Assembly (NCBI GenBank): GCA_946061315.1
Contig: CAMGRB010000065.1
Location: 1 to 7,165 of the forward strand
Length of the DNA stretch: 7,165 nucleotides
Direction of reading: 5' to 3'
Source of the DNA: an uncultured Clostridia bacterium
Lineage (GTDB): Bacteria > Bacillota > Clostridia > Oscillospirales > CAG-272
In this document: in pieces, positions 1 to 4,961 of the stretch
Numbering within the stretch: position 1 is the stretch's first letter
Layout: each line of letters opens with the position of its first letter
Notes under the pieces: generated by a model
The model's database searches: none
What the model saw: only the letters and a program-made list of their open reading frames with translations
Told to the model about the DNA's origin: nothing
Made by a program: the position numbers and the translations under genes

Positions 1-1
1 A

Positions 2-958
2 GGTTGCAGTAACCTTACAAGCGTAACTATACCGGATAGCGTAACAAGCATAGGCGATTATGCGTTCGAGGGTTGTAGTAGCATTAAATACAATGAGTAC
101 GATAATGCATATTATCTTGGAAATGATAGTAATCCTTATTTAGTTCTTGTTAAAGCAAGAGATACGTCAATTACAAGTTGTACTATCAAAGAGAATACAA
201 AGGTTATTTATGCAAATGCGTTCGGTAATTGCTTTAGCCTTACAAGCGTAACTATACCCGATAGCGTAACAAGCATAGGCAGATTGGCGTTCGGGGGTTG
301 CAGTGGCCTTACAAGCGTAACTATACCAAATAGCGTAGCAAGCATAGGCTATGGTACGTTCTCGGGTTGCAGTAGCCTTACAAGCGTAACTATAGGAGAT
401 AGCGTAACAAGTATAGGCGAAGATGCGTTCTCTGGTTGCAGTAGCCTTACAAGCGTAACTATAGGAAATAGCGTAACAAGTATAGGCGAACGTGCGTTCA
501 AGGGTTGCAGTGGCCTTAAAGCAGTATATATAACCGATATAGCGTCTTGGTGTAATATTTCATTCGGTGATAGTACCTCTAATCCATTATACTATGCTAA
601 AAATCTTAATCTTAACGGCACTCTTGTAACTGATCTTGTAATACCCGATAGCGTAACAAGCATAGGCGATAGTGCGTTCGAGGGTTGCAGTAGCCTTACA
701 AGCGTAACTATACCCGATAGCGTAACAAGTATAGGCGGATGGGCTTTCAAAAACTGCACAAGTCTTGAAAGCATAACTATACCTAACAGCGTAACAAGCA
801 TAGGCAGTAGTGCGTTCTATAATTGCAGTAGCCTTACAAGCATAACTATACCGAGTAGCGTAACAAGCATAGGCAGTTATGCGTTCTATTATTGCAGTGG
901 ATTAACGAGCATTGCGTTCAACGATACCTCTACATGGTATAAAACGACGAGTTATACG
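2..958 (+). repeat. Tandem 69-base LRR-coding repeats
   Basis: Repeats of 69 bases begin with a codon for Gly/Asn/Tyr followed by TGC and then a near-invariant core, with aagcgtaactatacc and agcgtaacaagcataggc as the most constant blocks. The registers 227-296-365-434-503 and 683-752-821-890 are exact multiples of 69. Identity between units is high even at third codon positions, so it is not only protein selection. The repeats are coding and have no spacers, so this is not a CRISPR array. They are a substrate for slippage or unequal recombination, and repeat number may differ between strains. Confidence 0.85.
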
Positions 959-1066
959 GATTGGTTAACCAAGTCGGGCGGTACGCAGACAAGCGTGATA
1001 GACAGTTCCGCTAACGCAACGTATTTCAATTCGACATATTATGATTATTACTGGTATAAAAAATAA
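2..1066 (+). CDS. BspA-like leucine-rich-repeat surface protein, 3' part (5' end outside window)
   Basis: The frame is open from base 2 to a TAA at 1064-1066, so the true start is upstream and any signal peptide cannot be seen. The protein is almost wholly 23-residue repeats of the LRR_5/BspA type, with the pattern SLTSVTIPDSVTSIG followed by xxAFxGCS. Units begin at 2, 71, 227, 296, 365, 434, 503, 683, 752, 821 and 890, mostly in strict 69-base register. Two units (71-226 and 503-682) carry longer divergent segments. The last repeat leads into a Ser/Thr/Tyr-rich tail ending YYWYKK, with no LPXTG motif or membrane anchor. Proteins of this family are usually exported and act in adhesion or host contact; that role is inferred here. 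The repeats are also very similar as DNA, which suggests recent duplication or gene conversion. The 133-residue gene starts 51 bases downstream with no terminator between, so they may be cotranscribed. The family call is firm; the function is not known. Confidence 0.9.
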   Translation, partial: GCSNLTSVTIPDSVTSIGDYAFEGCSSIKYNEYDNAYYLGNDSNPYLVLVKARDTSITSCTIKENTKVIYANAFGNCFSLTSVTIPDSVTSIGRLAFGGCSGLTSVTIPNSVASIGYGTFSGCSSLTSVTIGDSVTSIGEDAFSGCSSLTSVTIGNSVTSIGERAFKGCSGLKAVYITDIASWCNISFGDSTSNPLYYAKNLNLNGTLVTDLVIPDSVTSIGDSAFEGCSSLTSVTIPDSVTSIGGWAFKNCTSLESITIPNSVTSIGSSAFYNCSSLTSITIPSSVTSIGSYAFYYCSGLTSIAFNDTSTWYKTTSYTDWLTKSGGTQTSVIDSSANATYFNSTYYDYYWYKK

Positions 1067-1102
1067 ACCTATAACTCAGTTTACGAATTAAAAAATATTT
1101 TC

Positions 1103-1108
1103 AAGGAG
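1103..1108 (+). promoter_or_regulatory. Ribosome binding site deciding a GTG start
   Basis: AAGGAG lies nine bases before the GTG at 1118-1120. No ATG in this frame with a similar site is nearby, so the GTG is taken as the start of the 133-residue gene. Confidence 0.7.
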
Positions 1109-1117
1109 CATATAAAA

Positions 1118-1519
1118 GTGTTTAGCAATAACCAAAGAATCAAAAGAATAGGTGCAAAACTTCCAGACGAACAGATAACGCACATAAAATATTTTATAAA
1201 GGGCGCGGTTTATAGTTTTTGTGCAAACAACTTAGAACAAAACGGAACGTCTCAATGGTTTGGGGTATACACTTTGTTTGGTGGAAAAAATTTTTATTGG
1301 AGCGATCCGTTGGTTGAACTTTATAATTATTATATCAAGTCAGGCAAATCCTCAACTGACGCTAAAAATATGGCGGGTCAGGACGTTGGGCATTTATTAA
1401 AACAAGTATTGCAAGAAGACGAGAGAACGTATGATATCGACAATACGCAAAGAAGATTTTCTATAAAAACATATAAGTGTACAAAGTTCAACACCAAGCA
1501 AAAGCATGCGGACAAATAG
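1118..1519 (+). CDS. Hypothetical protein, 133 residues, function unknown
   Basis: I do not recognise this gene. It starts at GTG 1118 behind a good AAGGAG site and ends with TAG at 1517-1519. The product is basic and soluble-looking, with no signal peptide or membrane segment. Two stretches look like conserved blocks: an aromatic-rich one around residues 48-71 (WFGVYTLFGGKNFYW then PLVELYNYY), and one around residues 86-105 (AGQDVGHLLKQVLQEDERTY). No Cys/His metal site or nuclease motif is evident; the only cysteines are residues 35 and 121. The C-terminal tail is Lys-rich and looks low in constraint. Behind the stop, another frame stays coding-like across two stops (see 1506-1694), so the gene could be a shortened version of a longer ancestor. 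It follows the LRR gene in the same direction by 51 bases and may share its transcript. Sure that it is an open frame with a start signal; unsure of its function. Confidence 0.65.
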   Translation: MFSNNQRIKRIGAKLPDEQITHIKYFIKGAVYSFCANNLEQNGTSQWFGVYTLFGGKNFYWSDPLVELYNYYIKSGKSSTDAKNMAGQDVGHLLKQVLQEDERTYDIDNTQRRFSIKTYKCTKFNTKQKHADK

Positions 1520-1694
1520 ATTGAACGAAATGCGCTATCTTACAGGAGCTGTCGTATTAAGCGGCAACATATTTAACAAGCACTTATCGTAGCTATTATT
1601 GGAAACGCAGTTAAGAGAAATTAAATAGAGTAAAAAAATAAATCAATATCAGGCACATCTTATCCTTTGCGAAATAGAAGAATTTCTTAAATAA
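1506..1694 (+). pseudogene. Possible eroded coding remnant with two in-frame stops
   Basis: One frame gives MRTNRLNEMRYLTGAVVLSG and nine more residues from 1506, then TAG at 1590-1592. The same frame continues LLLETQLREIK, TAG at 1626-1628, then SKKINQYQAHLILCEIEEFL and a final TAA at 1692-1694. The pieces have amphipathic, protein-like composition, and they share a frame that differs from that of the 133-residue gene. That pattern fits a decayed gene or a frameshifted tail. None of the pieces has a ribosome binding site. This is inference from composition only; chance cannot be excluded. Confidence 0.25.
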
Positions 1695-1708
1695 TTTCCT
1701 TTCTACAT

Positions 1709-1743
1709 AAATATAGGGCGGGTTTTACCGTCCTATATTTTTT
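1709..1743 (+). terminator. Rho-independent terminator for the LRR/133-residue unit
   Basis: A 13-base-pair stem pairs 1709-1721 (aaatatagggcgg) with 1728-1740 (ccgtcctatattt). It has one G-U pair and a 6-base loop, and ends in a run of six T (1738-1743). It is oriented to stop rightward transcription. Confidence 0.85.
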
Positions 1744-1788
1744 AGTGCTTTATTTTTTGAAGCCGATTTTAGCTCTCTTCTCTTTTAT

Positions 1789-1825
1789 CTGAAATATGAA
1801 AATCGGCTACCCTTTTGAGTAGCCG
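1789..1825 (-). terminator. Likely terminator of the mraZ-rsmH unit
   Basis: The stem pairs 1804-1810 (cggctac) with 1819-1825 (gtagccg), with one further inner G-C pair and a short loop. Read leftward, the stem is followed by ATTTTCATATTTC. It begins 15 bases past the stop of the small membrane protein gene. The T-run is short, so termination may be partial. Read rightward it is followed by TGTTTT, so it could act weakly in both directions. Confidence 0.65.
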
Positions 1826-1839
1826 TGTTTTGCTATTGA

Positions 1840-2154
1840 TCAGATGCCGCCGAAGCCGAAGGCAAAGACGAGAATCATCATTGTAAATACTATGGTGAGT
1901 ATTACGGAAGCAACGGGAAATTCGTTCTTTGAGAATCCCTCGCTTCTTCTCTGGGTTTCCTGCGTTGCGGGATAAGTTTTCTGCTTCTCGTTTACTTCAT
2001 TTATTTTTATATAACTCGTCTGTTGTAAATCGTCGCAGGATGAGTGCTTCTGCTTCGATTTCTTATTCTTTTCAGCCAAGCCCTTTACGGTATTATCCTC
2101 GTAAGTTCTGGAAGCTCTGCTTATGCTGTAACTTTTTCTTGTCGTACCGTACAT
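1840..2154 (-). CDS. Small tail-anchored membrane protein in the ftsL position
   Basis: The gene starts at ATG 2154 with GGAGG eight bases upstream (2163-2167) and lies 20 bases after rsmH, so it is the third gene of the unit. The 104-residue product has a charged, Lys/Ser/Gln-rich N-terminal part (about residues 1-79). A single hydrophobic segment (about 81-101, ASVILTIVFTMMILVFAFGF) follows, and only three residues come after that. In most Firmicutes this slot holds ftsL, a bitopic divisome protein with a short cytoplasmic tail, one membrane segment and a long extracellular coiled coil. Here no extracellular part exists, so it cannot do FtsL's coiled-coil job with DivIC/FtsB as usually understood. 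It may be a much reduced FtsL relative, or an unrelated protein anchored with its bulk in the cytoplasm. Position supports a division or envelope role; sequence alone does not prove one. Confidence 0.75.
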   Translation of the reverse strand: MYGTTRKSYSISRASRTYEDNTVKGLAEKNKKSKQKHSSCDDLQQTSYIKINEVNEKQKTYPATQETQRRSEGFSKNEFPVASVILTIVFTMMILVFAFGFGGI

Positions 2155-2174
2155 TTTTACATCCTCCGTTTTCG

Positions 2175-3110
2175 TTAAAGTTTTTCCGCTACTCTTACCT
2201 TGGCGCTCCTTGATCTTGCATTTGTTTCAAGTTCTCTCTCCGACGCCGTAAGAGGCTTTTTCGTTATTATTTTTACTGTCGGTTTTTTGCCGCACACGCA
2301 TACCGGAAAGTCCTTCGGGCACGTGCAACCTGCGGCGTATGAATTAAACGTGTTTTTTACTATTCTGTCCTCAAGCGAATGAAAGGTTATTATCACGATG
2401 CGCCCGCCGCTTTTAAGTCTTGATACGGCGGCGTCTATTGCCGGTTTTATTACGTCAAGCTCGTGATTTACCTCTATTCTTATTGCCTGAAAGGTTCTTT
2501 TGGCGGGGTGCTGAGCTTCTTTTCTTGCCGCCGCCTCGGGAATTGCGCTTTTTATAGTTCCTGCAAGCTCGAGAGTTGTCTTGATGGGGGACTTCTCTCT
2601 TTGCAAAACTATTTTATGTGCTATCGACGAAGCAAACCGTTCCTCGCCGTACTCGCTTATAATTCTTCTGAGTTCGGCTTCGCTGTAACCGTTTACAACG
2701 TCGTATGCTGAGAAAGGAGAGCGTGGATCCATGCGCATATCAAGGATTGCGTCACAGTTATACGAGAATCCACGCGACGGAGTGTCAAGCTGATGAGACG
2801 AGACACCGAGATCCATAAGGACACCGTCAATATGGAGAATATCTAAATTATCAAGAACCGACCCAAGATCAGAAAAGTTGCACTTTACGACCTTTGAGCG
2901 TTCGTTGTACTTAGCAAGTCTTGTTTTGCAGGCTTCTATCGCTTCATCGTCCTGGTCAAGTGAGATAAGCGTACCCGTTGTAAGTCGGGAAACTATTGCC
3001 TCGGAGTGCCCTCCGCCGCCTGCCGTGCAGTCAACGTATATTCCGTCCGGCTTTATGTCGAGCGCTTCAATGCACTCACCAAGCATTACCGGATAATGTG
3101 AAAATTCCAT
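2175..3110 (-). CDS. rsmH: 16S rRNA (cytosine(1402)-N4)-methyltransferase RsmH (MraW)
   Basis: The enzyme uses S-adenosylmethionine to methylate N4 of C1402 in the decoding centre of 16S rRNA and acts in the cytoplasm on the small subunit. The 311-residue length is usual. Visible motifs are the N-terminal HYPVML (5-10), the SAM loop CTAGGGGHS (28-36) with acidic D52 after it, and the signature [11 protein letters not shown] (99-109). [17 protein letters not shown] block follows in the C-terminal half, then a Cys pair motif [12 protein letters not shown] (262-273) and a basic tail. The start is ATG 3110; its GAGG site overlaps the TGA stop of mraZ, leaving ten bases between the genes. The two are almost certainly cotranscribed and probably translationally linked. 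It is the normal second gene of the dcw cluster. Confidence 0.97.
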   Translation of the reverse strand: MEFSHYPVMLGECIEALDIKPDGIYVDCTAGGGGHSEAIVSRLTTGTLISLDQDDEAIEACKTRLAKYNERSKVVKCNFSDLGSVLDNLDILHIDGVLMDLGVSSHQLDTPSRGFSYNCDAILDMRMDPRSPFSAYDVVNGYSEAELRRIISEYGEERFASSIAHKIVLQREKSPIKTTLELAGTIKSAIPEAAARKEAQHPAKRTFQAIRIEVNHELDVIKPAIDAAVSRLKSGGRIVIITFHSLEDRIVKNTFNSYAAGCTCPKDFPVCVCGKKPTVKIITKKPLTASERELETNARSRSAKVRVAEKL

Positions 3111-3120
3111 TTCACTTACC

Positions 3121-3543
3121 TCAGAAGCCCATTTCCATCATAAGATCTTTAATCTTATTCATATCAATCTTCTTCTGCTTGTCCTCAAATACCTCTTGTG
3201 CCCATATTTCAAGATGAGAGCCAACGCCCATTATAAGCACGTTCTTTTCTATACCTACTTTTTCTTTGAGGAATTGGGGAATTACTATTCTTCCCTGTCC
3301 GTCAACCTGTACGTCAACGGTGTTGGAATATATCTCGCGAATGAAATCTTCAAATTTCAAAGTGGGGAGCTGAGAAATCTTTTCCTCGTATTTCTCCCAC
3401 TCCGCATTGGAGTAAACAAGAATACATTTATTGAAGTCGTTATAAGTAAGTTTGAAAGAGATTCCGAGGCTTTCCTTAAATTTTGCCGGAACGAAAACTC
3501 TGTTTTTAGCATCTACCGTGTGTTCAAAACGTCCGTAAAGCAT
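3121..3543 (-). CDS. mraZ: Transcriptional regulator MraZ
   Basis: MraZ is a DNA-binding protein of the AbrB-like double-barrel fold that forms ring oligomers and regulates its own dcw promoter. The 140-residue product has the two expected half-motifs: [12 protein letters not shown] (11-22) and [12 protein letters not shown] (81-92). It also has the conserved SHLEIW (109-114). In the first half-motif Asn14 stands where Gly is common; the second is canonical. The start is ATG 3543 with GGAGG seven bases upstream (3551-3555). Four GTG-type direct repeats lie in its own leader just upstream, which fits autoregulation. It is the first gene of the leftward unit mraZ-rsmH-small membrane protein. 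The identification is firm; the autoregulation is inferred from family knowledge plus the boxes. Confidence 0.96.
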   Translation of the reverse strand: MLYGRFEHTVDAKNRVFVPAKFKESLGISFKLTYNDFNKCILVYSNAEWEKYEEKISQLPTLKFEDFIREIYSNTVDVQVDGQGRIVIPQFLKEKVGIEKNVLIMGVGSHLEIWAQEVFEDKQKKIDMNKIKDLMMEMGF

Positions 3544-3559
3544 CTTATCTCCTCCTTTC

Positions 3560-3600
3560 GCTCCACTTTAACCCACAATTATGCACTTTTGCACCACTTT
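3560..3600 (-). promoter_or_regulatory. Putative MraZ operator: four direct repeats
   Basis: Read leftward, the leader holds AAAGTGGTGC (3600-3591), AAAGTGCATA (3589-3580), ATTGTGGGTT (3579-3570) and AAAGTGGAGC (3569-3560). The GTG cores are spaced 11, 10 and 10 bases, so they face one side of the helix. Known MraZ sites are short GTGG/TGGG-type direct repeats at the mraZ promoter. All four boxes lie between the -10 element and the ribosome binding site. Confidence 0.75.
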
Positions 3601-3609
3601 TATGTACCC

Positions 3610-3638
3610 ATTATAACCTATGATTTTCAAAATTGCAA
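3610..3638 (-). promoter_or_regulatory. Sigma-A-type promoter of mraZ
   Basis: Read leftward, TTGCAA (3638-3633) is followed after exactly 17 bases by a perfect TATAAT (3615-3610). Transcription would start near 3603 and give a leader of about 60 bases before the mraZ ATG. Confidence 0.75.
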
Positions 3639-3642
3639 TACC

Positions 3643-3676
3643 TTTTTGAAAATTTTTTGAATTTTTTTGAATTTTT
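3643..3676 (-). promoter_or_regulatory. Phased T/A-tracts upstream of the mraZ promoter
   Basis: Four T-runs (3643-3647, 3653-3658, 3662-3668, 3672-3676) recur about every ten bases directly upstream of the -35 element. Such phasing gives intrinsic DNA bending and can also serve as an UP-like contact for RNA polymerase alpha subunits. The effect on expression is inferred. Confidence 0.5.
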
Positions 3677-3756
3677 CTTTTCAGAGCATCATATAATTAT
3701 CGACAAAAAGCAAAAATAATCTACTCGGCAGGTGGCTGAATTGACCACATTAAACG

Positions 3757-3786
3757 ATAAAAACGGCGGGAGCAAGCCCCCCGCCC
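3757..3786 (-). terminator. GC-rich hairpin with T-run, probable terminator or dispersed palindrome
   Basis: The stem pairs 3765-3770 (ggcggg) with 3780-3785 (cccgcc). Read leftward it runs GGGCGGGGGGCTTGCTCCCG then CCGTTTTTATCG, so it has the stem plus T-run of a terminator. It lies about 100 bases past the coaD stop, behind a first hairpin, and may be a backup terminator isolating mraZ from coaD. The same look is common for intergenic palindromes spread through clostridial genomes, so it may instead be a dispersed repeat. Confidence 0.55.
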
Positions 3787-3842
3787 TACGCTATGAAATA
3801 TAAAATCAATGTTTCTTAAATCCGCCTGTCCCATAAATTTCA

Positions 3843-3873
3843 GGGCTGTTGCAAAGTTTATTTGCAACAGCCC
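3843..3873 (-). terminator. Hairpin after coaD, probable transcript end
   Basis: A perfect 13-base-pair stem (gggctgttgcaaa at 3843-3855 with tttgcaacagccc at 3861-3873) and a five-base loop begin 13 bases past the coaD stop. Read leftward the downstream bases are TGAAATTTATG, a poor T-run. It may protect the 3' end or terminate only partly. Confidence 0.6.
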
Positions 3874-3886
3874 ATCGCTATTTTGG

Positions 3887-4384
3887 TTATTTTTTCTTGC
3901 TTTCAAGGTTTTCTTTGTACATTTCTTCGATTGCCGCGATTGCGTTTTCGCTTACAAGCCCCGATAGGTTCTCTCCCTCGGCAAGCTTTTTGCGCACAAG
4001 CGTGGAGCTTACGGAGCTGTATTTCTCATCCGCTTTTATGAAAACCGTATCAAAGCTCGGGTCAAATGCTCTCATTGCCTCGGCAAGCTTCTTTTCGTAT
4101 TTCTCGTCCTCGGAATTTCTTATCCCCCGTATTATTTTGGTAAGAGAATGTTTGTGCATATAGTCGGCGGCCAAGCCCTCGTACGCGTCTATGACAACGT
4201 TCTCCGTCCCCTCAAGAGATAGTTTCATAATCTCCTTTTTTTGTTCCAGGGTAAAAATATATTCTTTGTCTTTGTTAATAAGCGCAACGACGTACAGTTT
4301 TTCAAAAAAAGTGCTTGCCTTTTTAATTATCTCTATATGTCCGAGCGTTATGGGATCAAAGCTCCCCGTTACTATGGCGTTCAT
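3887..4384 (-). CDS. coaD: Pantetheine-phosphate adenylyltransferase (PPAT)
   Basis: CoaD transfers an adenylyl group from ATP to 4'-phosphopantetheine to give dephospho-CoA, the penultimate step of coenzyme A synthesis, in the cytoplasm. The 165-residue length is normal. The nucleotidyltransferase motif GSFDPITLGH (7-16) contains the TxGH signature. IIRGIRN (84-90) supplies the substrate- and ATP-binding arginines, and SSTLVRK (126-132) matches the usual SST.VR motif. The C-terminus ends in a Lys-rich tail. The start is ATG 4384 with GGAGGAG at 4389-4395, both inside the end of rsmD. The two genes overlap by 29 bases in different frames, so coaD translation is probably coupled to rsmD. It is the last gene of the uvrC-rsmD-coaD unit, followed by hairpins. 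The rsmD-coaD pairing is common in bacteria and supports both calls. Confidence 0.97.
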   Translation of the reverse strand: MNAIVTGSFDPITLGHIEIIKKASTFFEKLYVVALINKDKEYIFTLEQKKEIMKLSLEGTENVVIDAYEGLAADYMHKHSLTKIIRGIRNSEDEKYEKKLAEAMRAFDPSFDTVFIKADEKYSSVSSTLVRKKLAEGENLSGLVSENAIAAIEEMYKENLESKKK

Positions 4385-4952
4385 TTTTCTCCTCCGTATC
4401 AGGTTTCAGAAGCGTAATATACGTTATGGAATATCTCGATTTTTTACAAATGTAAAATTTTCTCCTCGTTTCCTCGTCGTCCCCGAATATATCCTCAACT
4501 CCGCTCTCGCAGACGATTATGGCGTTTTCGGAGAGTGCGCCCGAGTTATAAAGTTTTTTCAAAACGTCGCATATTACGTTGTCTTTGTAGGGCGGGTCTA
4601 TAAAAACTATATCGTATTTTTCCTTGCCCGCGATACCGCGTATCATCTGACTGTAATCACAGGTCGATATTCGGCATTTGTCAAACATCTTTGATTTCTT
4701 TGCATTTTTTATAATTATATCCACCGCATCTCTCGATAAATCACAAAAAGACGCCTTATTTGCGCCGCGGCTCAACGCTTCAAGCCCAAGCTGACCGCTG
4801 CCCGCAAACAAATCAAGCACGTTTGCGCCCTCTATATCGAACTGTATCATTGAGAATATCGCTTCTTTAACTCTTTGCGAGGTGGGCCTTGTCGCATCTC
4901 CTTCGAGCGTTTCAAGCTTCATTCCCTTTGCCCGTCCCGTTATAATGTTCAT
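4356..4952 (-). CDS. rsmD: 16S rRNA (guanine(966)-N2)-methyltransferase RsmD
   Basis: RsmD methylates N2 of G966 in 16S rRNA on the assembled small subunit, using S-adenosylmethionine. The 198-residue protein begins with the typical MNIITGRAKGMKLE block. It then shows RPTSQRVKEAIFS (22-34), the SAM-binding DLFAGSGQLGLEALSRGA (47-64), and the catalytic DPPY (119-122) of N-methyltransferases. The start is ATG 4952. Its AGGAG site (4959-4963) overlaps the TAG stop of uvrC, nine bases away, which implies cotranscription and likely coupling. The last 29 bases overlap coaD. The C-terminal tail after about residue 183 is charged and outside the fold, and is probably shaped by the overlap with coaD. 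No missing residues are seen. Confidence 0.96.
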   Translation of the reverse strand: MNIITGRAKGMKLETLEGDATRPTSQRVKEAIFSMIQFDIEGANVLDLFAGSGQLGLEALSRGANKASFCDLSRDAVDIIIKNAKKSKMFDKCRISTCDYSQMIRGIAGKEKYDIVFIDPPYKDNVICDVLKKLYNSGALSENAIIVCESGVEDIFGDDEETRRKFYICKKSRYSITYITLLKPDTEEKNERHSNGEL

Positions 4953-4961
4953 ACCGTACTC

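Larger units (their letters stand above)
1520..1839. other. Convergent intergenic region
   Basis: This 320-base stretch lies between the rightward LRR/133-residue unit and the leftward mraZ unit. It holds most of the possible coding remnant (to 1694), a strong rightward terminator (1709-1743), and a second palindrome (1804-1825) that likely ends the leftward unit. A 10-base segment at 1761-1770 can compete for the left arm of that palindrome. No tRNA, riboswitch or intact gene is visible. Confidence 0.7.
3544..3886. other. Spacer between coaD and mraZ
   Basis: This 343-base stretch has no gene I can support. From right to left it holds the hairpin after coaD, a second GC-rich hairpin with T-run, an A/T-rich stretch of about 40 bases with nothing recognisable (about 3680-3720), phased T-tracts, the mraZ promoter, four putative MraZ boxes and the mraZ ribosome binding site. 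The leftward 61-codon frame crossing the hairpins is not credible. Confidence 0.75.

Noticed and set aside
592..801. Leftward 69-codon frame
   Set aside because: Antisense shadow of the LRR repeats; its own repetition only mirrors them.
2..958. Regular DNA repeats as a CRISPR array
   Set aside because: Repeats are 69 bases, contiguous, in frame, and encode LRR units; no unique spacers.
284..1066. LRR gene starting at the TTG at 284
   Set aside because: The same frame is open and repeat-coding back to base 2, so this TTG is an internal Leu codon.
1840..2154. Confident call as ftsL
   Set aside because: Position fits, but the extracellular coiled coil that defines FtsL is absent, so no symbol is given.
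1929..2213. Rightward 94-codon frame
   Set aside because: Antisense to the small membrane protein gene and the end of rsmH, with no ribosome binding site.
3196..3660. Rightward 154-codon frame
   Set aside because: Antisense to the whole of mraZ and runs through its promoter and boxes; MraZ motifs prove the other strand is coding.
3721..3906. Leftward 61-codon frame in the coaD-mraZ spacer
   Set aside because: Starts inside the end of coaD, crosses two hairpins, has no ribosome binding site and no protein-like pattern.
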